NCBI GenBank assembly: GCA_009711805.1
Contig: VEMX01000051.1
Location: 1 to 39,874 of the forward strand
Source: Balneolaceae bacterium
GTDB taxonomy: Bacteria > Bacteroidota > Rhodothermia > Balneolales > Balneolaceae
Length of the DNA stretch: 39,874 nt
Direction: 5' to 3'
Positions 33,239 to 39,874 of this stretch are shown here, in pieces (within the stretch, counting starts at the first letter, position 1; each line of letters opens with the position of its first letter). A model generated the notes under the pieces. The model was not told the origin of the DNA, did not search any database, and saw nothing but the letters and a program-made list of their open reading frames with translations. The translations under genes were made by a program, and so were the position numbers.

Positions 33239-36172
33239 TTACTTTCCAATAAGAATAAAAGGAGCCCAATATACCGGGTGGTTATAGTACGGGTGTTCAA
33301 TCATTTTCAGTTTAGCTTCTCTTAATGCTTTGGCTTTATAATCGAACATAGGATGAGTGTAAAGGCCAAAGTAATCCAGTGATTTACTCCAGAGTCCGTA
33401 TTCCTGATTTTGATATGTAAGCATGCTGGAATAAAAATCTTTCATGAAAAGGGCGGTACTGCGATCAAATACATTCCACAGGCTTACCGAAACAGAAGAG
33501 GCCCCGGCCGTTAAAAACGAACGCTGAAGTCCCAGCAATCCTTCCCCGTTCATCTGCTTACCTACCCCGGTGTTACAGGCACTTAACACAACCATATCTG
33601 CTGACAAAGAAAGCATGGATATCTCAAGACTGTTTAAGAATCCATCCTCGCCAAACAAGGATTCCACTTCGGTGTTCTTGGATAGTATGAGCCCGCTTTG
33701 AGAAGGTTTTTGTTTATCAATTTCACCGTGAGTAGCAAAATGAAGGAAACGGAAGTCTGAATGGTCAAACGATTTAAAACCGGATTCGGTGACATCCTCA
33801 TTTTTGAGAACCTGGGTCTGCTCAAAATTTGTTGCAATAGAGTCTACCTCCAGTAAAGTAGAGGGCAAAGAAGCAAAAGAAGCTTCAGAACGGGTTTCAC
33901 TGGTGACGGAAGCACTTTTAAATCCGGTGCCGGCAAGGGCAAGCAAATCATGAGTTGTCTCGCGGTGAGGTTCCTGAATAAAATTATAAATAGTAACAGA
34001 GGGCAGGTATTTTACATTGTATTGCTCAATCAGGTATTGCCCGTCTATATCAAAAGCCTCGAAAGGAAGGAATGCAAGCGGGCCATCCGGTACGATAACC
34101 AGATTTTTAATCTCCGGGAGTTTTTCATTTAAATCAGCCAGTAAAACCCGGTACAGGGGCTTTGTAATTTTTTTCAACTCTTCAACAGGGATGGTTCCAG
34201 CTATCCCGGCACGGAATTGTTCTTCAAGGCCACTAAAATAATCCAGGGCAGGTGTGCGACCCACTGATTCAATAACAGAAGCAGTAAATTCATCTTTTGT
34301 TATACAAATACGCAGCAGTTTGTCTTTGGCAAAGGCATACTCTACAAAAGCGGTCTCTTCATCCAGCAGCTCCTGAGCCTTACGGGGAGTTATGGGATCT
34401 GGGTAGTCAAAGTTCTTCCACTCTTTGTTTTCCATCCGAACCTCGTTGAGAAAAGCCTGGTAATCAAACTCAGCATCGGCCAGTTGTTGCTTTAATACTG
34501 CCCTTTCTTCCGGGTTTTCAATATCACTCAGCTGGTCATTCAGTTTGTCAATATATTTTATTTTTTGCTGCTTTTTGATAAGTGTAGTTTCATCCAGCTG
34601 GACTAACGCCTGTCCCTGGGCTTCTGCTAACTCATCCAGCAATACCCTTGCTTTGGCTGCTTCAATAAGTTCAAAGGCCTTAAGGGACTGGCCATCCTCT
34701 ATATGCCAGCCGGCGACTTCGTAATAGAAACCGGCATAATTATTAAAAAACCCTCCTTTAAAAGTAAGGCCGGTAATATTTCGCTGCATAGAATCTATAA
34801 GGGCGAAGCTTTTTTGAGCCATAACATACGAACGGTCATTCCCTGTCTTTCGGTAAACTCGTGCCAAATTCATTAAAGGAGACATTTGCCATGTAAACGG
34901 CAATTTATTTGAAACCAATTGTGCAGTTCGGTAAGCCTCCATGCTTTGCTGCAAAGAATCAATACTACTGTATACTTCCCCTTTAAACAGGTTGCCTTTG
35001 CATATGACATAAAGAAAGTTTCTTTCATTTCCTATAGACAAGGCCTTTTCTGTTAGCATCAGGGCTTTGTCAACATTTCCGGTTTTATAAAGCAGGTTGG
35101 CCTGGTCCTGGTATAAGTCTGCCAGGGCTTTGGGGGCATGGGTATTTGCGAGTAGTGTTTCTGCCCGGTTATAATATGTTTTCGCTTTTTGAAAAGCTTT
35201 TTGTTTAATATACAAGTCGGCTATTTGCCGAAGGTTGGCAGCTATATCCCTCGGCCGGTCAGTTTGCTGATTATAGCCCAGGGCCTCTTCGTAATACTGG
35301 CGGGCAGTTTCCAGGTTGCCGGACTGCTCATATAAACTTCCAATTTCTGAAAGAGTTTCAGTAATATCATAAGGGTTGTCCAGTTTGCGGGAGAGGGCCA
35401 GCGAACGATGGTAATACACCAGGGCACTGTCGGTTTTGCCTTGCTGTTTAAACAACCAGGCCATATTGTGGTATCCCACATCCAGCAGATCGGGGTTATT
35501 TAAATGTTCGCGAATATAAAGACTTTCCCGCATATAGGATTCAGCCCGGTCATAGAGGCCAAGGTCTGCCAAGTCAGAAAAAACACCCGAAAGTGCTAAT
35601 GCAAGTCGATATTCCTGATTGCCCAAAGAGCGGTATATATCAAGACTTTGCCGACGGAGCTTTAAAGCTGATTCAAAATCTCCGAAATCGCTTTTAACAT
35701 TTGACATGTTGTAGCTAAGCCTGGCTATCATAAGCGAATCATTACTTCGTATAGCTAAGTTTAAGGCTTCGGTATAATATTGCTGTGCAACCTTGTTTTG
35801 CCTTATCTTGCGTGATGCCCAACCAATATTGTTATATGTTCGTGCTTTGTATGAAACAGGAGTATTAACAGGCTTCTTACGACGTACGGTATGAAACCAG
35901 TCCAACCCTTCTTGTACCTGTCCCTGGTCTACCAATGTTTCCCCGTAATAAAGAGTTGCATTTACCCATTTAACCGAATCATTCCGTTGTAAGAACTTCT
36001 CCATAGCTTGGTTAAAATACTGCCCGGCTTTCTCATAATTAGCTTTTGAAACATAAGTTTTCCCCTTTTTCATAAGGGAATCGGGATGAGTGGGCAAATC
36101 TGCCTGAGCAAGCACACTCCCGCCCAAGCCTACAAAAACAAGTATAAGAAATGAAATATATTGTACTTTCAT
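33239..36172 (-). CDS. TPR-CHAT protein (caspase-like protease)
   Basis: A 977-aa exported protein (signal peptide about 1-22, ending VLAQ). Tetratricopeptide repeats run from about residue 25 to 480 (about ten; for example YNNIGWASRKIRQNKVAQQYYTEAL starts near 107). A coiled-coil stretch (about 530-590) follows, and a C-terminal CHAT domain covers about 640-977. The caspase-type dyad is present: H815 (HFATHG) and C866 (LSACNTG). CHAT proteases include separase relatives and bacterial effectors such as gasdermin-activating and CRISPR-linked proteases; secreted TPR-CHAT forms are common in Bacteroidota and poorly understood. It is divergent from the small peptide gene and beside a peptide exporter. 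Confidence 0.92.
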   Translation of the reverse strand: MKVQYISFLILVFVGLGGSVLAQADLPTHPDSLMKKGKTYVSKANYEKAGQYFNQAMEKFLQRNDSVKWVNATLYYGETLVDQGQVQEGLDWFHTVRRKKPVNTPVSYKARTYNNIGWASRKIRQNKVAQQYYTEALNLAIRSNDSLMIARLSYNMSNVKSDFGDFESALKLRRQSLDIYRSLGNQEYRLALALSGVFSDLADLGLYDRAESYMRESLYIREHLNNPDLLDVGYHNMAWLFKQQGKTDSALVYYHRSLALSRKLDNPYDITETLSEIGSLYEQSGNLETARQYYEEALGYNQQTDRPRDIAANLRQIADLYIKQKAFQKAKTYYNRAETLLANTHAPKALADLYQDQANLLYKTGNVDKALMLTEKALSIGNERNFLYVICKGNLFKGEVYSSIDSLQQSMEAYRTAQLVSNKLPFTWQMSPLMNLARVYRKTGNDRSYVMAQKSFALIDSMQRNITGLTFKGGFFNNYAGFYYEVAGWHIEDGQSLKAFELIEAAKARVLLDELAEAQGQALVQLDETTLIKKQQKIKYIDKLNDQLSDIENPEERAVLKQQLADAEFDYQAFLNEVRMENKEWKNFDYPDPITPRKAQELLDEETAFVEYAFAKDKLLRICITKDEFTASVIESVGRTPALDYFSGLEEQFRAGIAGTIPVEELKKITKPLYRVLLADLNEKLPEIKNLVIVPDGPLAFLPFEAFDIDGQYLIEQYNVKYLPSVTIYNFIQEPHRETTHDLLALAGTGFKSASVTSETRSEASFASLPSTLLEVDSIATNFEQTQVLKNEDVTESGFKSFDHSDFRFLHFATHGEIDKQKPSQSGLILSKNTEVESLFGEDGFLNSLEISMLSLSADMVVLSACNTGVGKQMNGEGLLGLQRSFLTAGASSVSVSLWNVFDRSTALFMKDFYSSMLTYQNQEYGLWSKSLDYFGLYTHPMFDYKAKALREAKLKMIEHPYYNHPVYWAPFILIGK

Positions 36173-36260
36173 GAATTAGCTTGCCCTTCCTAATTGCATT
36201 TAACTTAAATATATACTTTTTTGGAAAGAACAACCTGAAGAAAACAAAAGAGGTTCAGTT
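36173..36260. promoter_or_regulatory. Divergent promoter region between CHAT and peptide genes
   Basis: This 88-bp AT-rich spacer must hold the promoters of both genes. On the plus strand TTGCATTTAAC begins at about 36201 and is followed some 17 bases later by TACTTTTTTG, a loose match to TTTG-N19-TAnnTTTG. The peptide's ribosome-binding site AAGAGGT is at 36248-36254. Confidence 0.45.
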
Positions 36261-36368
36261 ATGAAAAAAGAACACAAAAGTTGGTCAGATATACTTTATC
36301 AACGCCCGGGAGGAGATGGAGACGACAAGAAGGGAGGAGAAGACGATGATCCCCCGGATCCCACTTAG
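36261..36368 (+). CDS. 35-aa acidic Gly-Asp-Pro-rich peptide, candidate exported peptide precursor
   Basis: ATG at 36261, TAG at 36366, with AAGAGGT six bases upstream of the start and a hairpin terminator 30 bp after the stop; together these make it a likely real gene. The first half (MKKEHKSWSDILYQRPGG) is basic and leader-like. It ends in a double glycine (17-18) with Leu at -7, as in C39-processed leaders, though the usual hydrophobic residue at -4 is Arg. A second GG is at 25-26. The tail after G18 has seven Asp, one Glu, two Lys and several Pro, with no Cys, Ser or aromatic residue. The neighbouring C39 exporter could cut and export it. Function is unknown; it may instead be a small regulator of the CHAT protein. 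Confidence 0.6.
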   Translation: MKKEHKSWSDILYQRPGGDGDDKKGGEDDDPPDPT

Positions 36369-36400
36369 TGGTACAGAAACATACATTTTTTGATTCAAAT

Positions 36401-36430
36401 AAACCCCGCCTTAGCACGCTGGGTTTTTAT
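36401..36430 (+). terminator. Terminator between peptide and HlyD genes
   Basis: AAACCC (36401-36406) pairs with GGGTTT (36421-36426), with further GC pairing inside, followed by TTTAT on the plus strand. On the minus strand it lies 10 bases past the HlyD-type gene stop and may work in both directions. Confidence 0.65.
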
Positions 36431-36436
36431 ATTTCA

Positions 36437-37567
36437 TCAATAGGTAAAAGCCGTCCCTTTCAATTGGTCAAATAGCAGAAGGTCTCTTTCATGGGTGGGA
36501 GATAATATAAGTTGATACTGCCCATTTTCGTTTGCGGTAGTTGAAATGGAGGTAATACCGGCATCAATAAGACTTATATCTAAAAATGTATCGTTCCTGA
36601 ATACGATTTTTGCCTTTTTGTTCTCTGAAATTTTTAAAGCAATATGAGGAGATACGTGTGCTTCAAAGTAATAATTCCCTGTTTCTAAATAAGAGAATAA
36701 AATTGAACCCGACTCTACATATTGCTGGGTATTCAGATAGGTTAGGGGTGAGGAAAAATCTTTGGGAGTTAAAATGGTAATAGAACCAGGATTAACCTCA
36801 AATGCCCCATACTTCTGCTTAAACTTAGTTTTAGCCGAAATTATTTTTGACTGGATAGTAGTAAGAGCACCAAGAATTTGAACCTGACTGTTTTTTAATT
36901 GTTGTAATGCATTGCTATAGTTTAGATAAGATGTGCCTGGTTCTGTTTCAGATTGGTTTGTTTCAAAATTAAGCTGATACAACTTCTCTTTGTTATCAAT
37001 GTACTGCCGAAGTACAGATACCTTTTCCTGGTTTAACTTTGTTTTTGATTCAATTTCTTTTTCTAACAAAGTTTCGGATTGTAAAAGAAGTGCCTGGTTG
37101 AGAGAATCTACCTGTGAAACCAGATTTAATAGTGAAGCCCTGTATTCGGAAGACAACTGTTTCTGGTAATTTGCATTATTGCGAAGTTGCTGCTTTTGTT
37201 CATGCACTAACTTTTCGATTGTTGTGATAGATACTGAGTCAGTTGCTACAATTTTTTTGTAAAATTGTTCTTCACGTTTCAACCTTAGATAATTAGTTGT
37301 CTCTTCCCGGATTTGTTCGGATGTTATGGTTGCCAAGGGAGTTCCGCTTTGTAATGTTGAGCCAACCATAACATGTCGTTGAACAATCTCTACCCTTTCA
37401 TCAGAAATAAATGAATATTTATCAGGATATTTTACTGTTGCAGTGAATTTTGTAACCCCGGTAATAGATTGCAGAAAAAGAAAAACAACCACAATGACTG
37501 GTACTGCAAAAAAAGTCAGTTTTTTTAAAAAGCTGAATTTTTTATCGTTTTTAAGAAATGGATCCAT
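36437..37567 (-). CDS. HlyD-type periplasmic adaptor (membrane fusion protein)
   Basis: A 376-aa adaptor of the HlyD/bacteriocin-secretion type that links the inner-membrane exporter to the outer membrane. It has one N-terminal membrane segment (about 17-36) and a lipoyl-like half-motif (VMVGSTLQSGTPLATI, 66-82). A long helical hairpin (about 85-265) is followed by the second lipoyl half and beta-barrel (GSITILTPKDFSSPLTYLNTQQYVESGSILF). It starts 8 bp after the ABC exporter stop, so the two form one operon. No TolC-like gene is in the window. Confidence 0.85.
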   Translation of the reverse strand: MDPFLKNDKKFSFLKKLTFFAVPVIVVVFLFLQSITGVTKFTATVKYPDKYSFISDERVEIVQRHVMVGSTLQSGTPLATITSEQIREETTNYLRLKREEQFYKKIVATDSVSITTIEKLVHEQKQQLRNNANYQKQLSSEYRASLLNLVSQVDSLNQALLLQSETLLEKEIESKTKLNQEKVSVLRQYIDNKEKLYQLNFETNQSETEPGTSYLNYSNALQQLKNSQVQILGALTTIQSKIISAKTKFKQKYGAFEVNPGSITILTPKDFSSPLTYLNTQQYVESGSILFSYLETGNYYFEAHVSPHIALKISENKKAKIVFRNDTFLDISLIDAGITSISTTANENGQYQLILSPTHERDLLLFDQLKGTAFTY

Positions 37568-37575
37568 ACAATTTG

Positions 37576-39735
37576 TTAGGTTGATTGAAGAACAAAATTT
37601 TCATAGAGGCCTTTCTGTTTCATTAATTGGTTATGGTTTCCACATTCTGCGAGCTGCCCATCATCTATGACTAAAATCTCGTCAAACTTTTTTAATGCAT
37701 GTATTCGGTGAGCCACAGAAATAATCATGGTGTCCTTAAATTGTTGGTATGTGTTACTCAATAGCACTTTTTCTGCGTCAGGATCTAAAGAACTGGTAGC
37801 CTCATCAAGGATGATAACAGAGGGGTTACTCAAGAATAACCGAGCAAACCCAAATCGCAATTTTTGTCCGGTAGATAGTTTCATGCCCCTATCTCCTACT
37901 CTATGGTTTAACCCAAGGTAAAATTCATCTACCATATTTTTCAGTCCGGCAAGTTCGAGAGCCTGATATATTTCATTGTCTGAGGCTTCCGGGTTAGCTA
38001 CCAGCATGTTATTTCGAATAGAAACATCAAATAAATAAACTTCTGAAGGAAAATAGAATATATTTTTTCGGAGAGTTTTCTTTTTTATTTTGTTTATCGG
38101 CTCATCATTTAAGTAGATATTACCTTCATAGTGATCGTATAGTTGGATGATTAGTTTTATCAATGTTGTTTTACCAGAGCCATTTTTTCCAACAACACCA
38201 TATTTTTTTCCCTTATAAAAAGTAACATTGACCCCCTTTAAAATTTCAGCTTCACTATCATAGGAAAAATACAGATCTGAAATAGTAATAGATTGAATAT
38301 CAATTCTTTTGCTTTGTGTTTGCTCATCATTACTTTCTTCAATTTTTTTTATAAAAAAATCTGTTACCCGTTCAAGAGAATGATCAATCTTAATTAACCG
38401 ATTTCGTAAAAGCACCACCTGACTAACCGATCCCAAAGCCATGTAGTATATTGCATTGACAGCAATAAAATCTCCAAAACTGATACTTCCAGTCTGGATT
38501 AACAGTATAGAGGAAAAAAGAACAATGATCCTCGATACCAGAGAAGTTGCAATAATGTAAACCCGCTGTCCTATAACCAGCTCTTCCGAGTTAAATATAT
38601 TCAGGAGAGAGGATTTGTACATATTATCCCATTTGCTCGAAAAGTAGCCTTCTGCAGTTAATGGTTTTACATTTTTAAGCCCGAGAAATCCATCAAGGAA
38701 AATATTTAAGACTTTGTTCTTCTCATGAAAAATCAGGTTCTCATTATTGATAATGATTGGAGAGGTGTATAGAATAAGTGCTAAATTGACAAGAACAGTA
38801 ATAAAAGCAACAACAAATACTTCAGTACTTAGAACAAACAGTATCAGCAAATAGATGAAGAGAAAGACAGAATTGAAAAAAGAATCCAACAAACTTGAAG
38901 ATAACAAAGAACGAAGACGGTTGTTCTCACCAAAGCGGTTGATGATATCCTCTTTTTTGTACCTGTCAAAGTAACGTTGCTTTAATCGTATTAAATGATC
39001 GAAAAGAGAGGAAAAGTAAAAATGCTCGAAGCTGAACTTAATTTGAGAGAAAAGTTTGTCCCGGGAATAAAAACCCACCGCAATTAAGCCTACAGTTAAT
39101 AATGTAAATAAAAATAAAAAAGCCAAGCCTTCTATCCCTAACGATATTCCATAATCAAAAATAAATTTGATTAATAAGGGAATAATTAGGTAGAGTATTT
39201 TGATAGAAAAAGACAATGCAAAAAGAGAAAAAAATAGTTTCTTTTTGCTCTTTGCATATTCAATAAAGGGAGCAAACTTTAACGATTTATAGTTTTTTCT
39301 AAAATGTTCAAGATCGGTTTCCAAAGCCTGGCCTGAAAAACTTTCTGTTGGAGTTAACTCAAGAATAATACCATTCCATTTATCAAGAAATGCCTTTCGA
39401 TTTAGTTTATACTTGCCTATAGCCGGGTCCGAAATATAGAAAGCACTTTTGTTTATCTTGTGCAACACTACAAAGTGATTGCTCTCGAAATGTAATATGC
39501 ACGGTAATTGTACCTCCTGAAGTTCAGATACTGAAAGCTCATATCCTTGTGGATTTAAATGATACGACTTGGCAAGTTGAGAGATGTTAAACAGTGAGGT
39601 ACCACTTCGGGATAATTCTGACTCTTCATCTAATAATTGTTTCAGGTTTCCATATCCATAATATTTAAGAATAATAGCCAACGAAGTGGTGCCGCAAGCC
39701 ATACTGCTATTCTGCCGTAAATGGGGGAATTTCAT
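37576..39735 (-). CDS. C39-peptidase ABC exporter (bacteriocin/peptide type)
   Basis: A 719-aa peptidase-containing ABC transporter that would cut a double-glycine leader and export the peptide. The C39 domain (1-130) has Q8, C14 (ACGTT), H87 (NHFVV) and D103 (SDP), so the peptidase should be active. The membrane domain (about 155-450) has six helices. The nucleotide-binding domain has Walker A GKNGSGKT (about 512-519), signature LSTGQ (about 618), Walker B VIILDEA (about 641) and the H-loop His (about 675). The repeat begins 12 bp upstream of the ATG, so the native promoter is probably displaced. Confidence 0.93.
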   Translation of the reverse strand: MKFPHLRQNSSMACGTTSLAIILKYYGYGNLKQLLDEESELSRSGTSLFNISQLAKSYHLNPQGYELSVSELQEVQLPCILHFESNHFVVLHKINKSAFYISDPAIGKYKLNRKAFLDKWNGIILELTPTESFSGQALETDLEHFRKNYKSLKFAPFIEYAKSKKKLFFSLFALSFSIKILYLIIPLLIKFIFDYGISLGIEGLAFLFLFTLLTVGLIAVGFYSRDKLFSQIKFSFEHFYFSSLFDHLIRLKQRYFDRYKKEDIINRFGENNRLRSLLSSSLLDSFFNSVFLFIYLLILFVLSTEVFVVAFITVLVNLALILYTSPIIINNENLIFHEKNKVLNIFLDGFLGLKNVKPLTAEGYFSSKWDNMYKSSLLNIFNSEELVIGQRVYIIATSLVSRIIVLFSSILLIQTGSISFGDFIAVNAIYYMALGSVSQVVLLRNRLIKIDHSLERVTDFFIKKIEESNDEQTQSKRIDIQSITISDLYFSYDSEAEILKGVNVTFYKGKKYGVVGKNGSGKTTLIKLIIQLYDHYEGNIYLNDEPINKIKKKTLRKNIFYFPSEVYLFDVSIRNNMLVANPEASDNEIYQALELAGLKNMVDEFYLGLNHRVGDRGMKLSTGQKLRFGFARLFLSNPSVIILDEATSSLDPDAEKVLLSNTYQQFKDTMIISVAHRIHALKKFDEILVIDDGQLAECGNHNQLMKQKGLYENFVLQST

Positions 39736-39747
39736 TTCTTTTTGAGA

Positions 39748-39874
39748 GCTGTGTTCAAGTCACTAATGCAACAGAGGCTGCGTGGTGTTTTAGGGTTTGC
39801 TGTATGGGGGAAAGGTACCCAAATTTTCGAATAGGTCTATTATTGAGGTGTCGTTCAACGATTTTAATGCGCCG
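39748..39874. repeat. Right copy of 127-bp terminal inverted repeat
   Basis: Exact reverse complement of positions 1-127. Its inner end (GCTGTGTTCAAG) lies 12 bp before the exporter's start codon. See the left copy for interpretation. Confidence 0.95.

Noticed and set aside
1-39874. Linear plasmid or phage genome with terminal inverted repeats
   Set aside because: Core chromosomal genes (dxs, metK, ruvB, queA, scpA) are present, there are no telomere, capsid or partition genes, and the repeat length equals a common assembly k-mer.
1-39874. CRISPR array
   Set aside because: No regularly spaced short direct repeats were seen, and no cas genes.

Overview
The window looks like one assembled contig from the chromosome of a Bacteroidota/Balneolota-type bacterium. 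Housekeeping genes (queA, dxs, xseB, metK, ruvB, ppk1, scpA) sit among many lipoproteins and secreted amidohydrolases, and several intergenic regions carry TAnnTTTG boxes typical of Bacteroidota promoters. The phylum is an inference; no rRNA gene is present. The two ends are a perfect 127-bp inverted repeat (1-127 and 39748-39874). It cuts hsdS on the left and abuts the start of an ABC exporter gene on the right, so both ends probably stop in copies of one dispersed repeat, most likely an insertion sequence.

Left region (1-8019): a mobile integrative element next to tRNA-Arg(UCG). From the tRNA leftwards come a tyrosine integrase, an unknown 291-aa gene, a small HTH/excisionase-like gene, a 61-aa gene, a P4-type primase/helicase and a zinc-ribbon/Toprim DUF6371-like protein. 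A type I restriction-modification pair (hsdM plus a truncated hsdS) follows, probably as cargo. Three strong inverted repeats in its gaps are candidate operators or replication sites. A second, decayed tRNA-Arg copy beside the real one carries short TCCCGA/TCGGGA palindromes in its D- and T-loops.

Middle region (8.2-28.5 kb): a dienelactone-hydrolase lipoprotein; a minus-strand cluster of di-haem DUF1111 cytochrome, Rieske protein and phosphate-selective-type porin; queA; an xseB-dxs-lipoprotein run; two overlapping amidohydrolases, one of which has lost its metal ligands; an AsmA-like protein; a third amidohydrolase overlapping a DUF2927-like lipoprotein; a membrane protein; metK; ruvB; and ppk1 with a basic N-terminal extension. 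The gaps at 12.1-12.95 kb and 16.8-17.4 kb hold REP-like palindromes rather than genes.

Right region (28.5-39.9 kb): an ECF sigma factor with a TPR membrane protein that may be its regulator; scpA; an M28 peptidase; two 263-bp direct repeats with internal hairpins; and a large TPR-CHAT (caspase-like) protein. Divergent from the CHAT gene is an easily missed 35-codon gene for an acidic Gly/Asp/Pro-rich peptide with its own ribosome-binding site and terminator. Next to it lie a HlyD-type adaptor and a C39-peptidase ABC exporter. Peptide, peptidase-exporter, adaptor and CHAT protease together are the best candidate for an undescribed system: a processed, secreted peptide linked to a caspase-like effector, possibly under the nearby ECF sigma factor.
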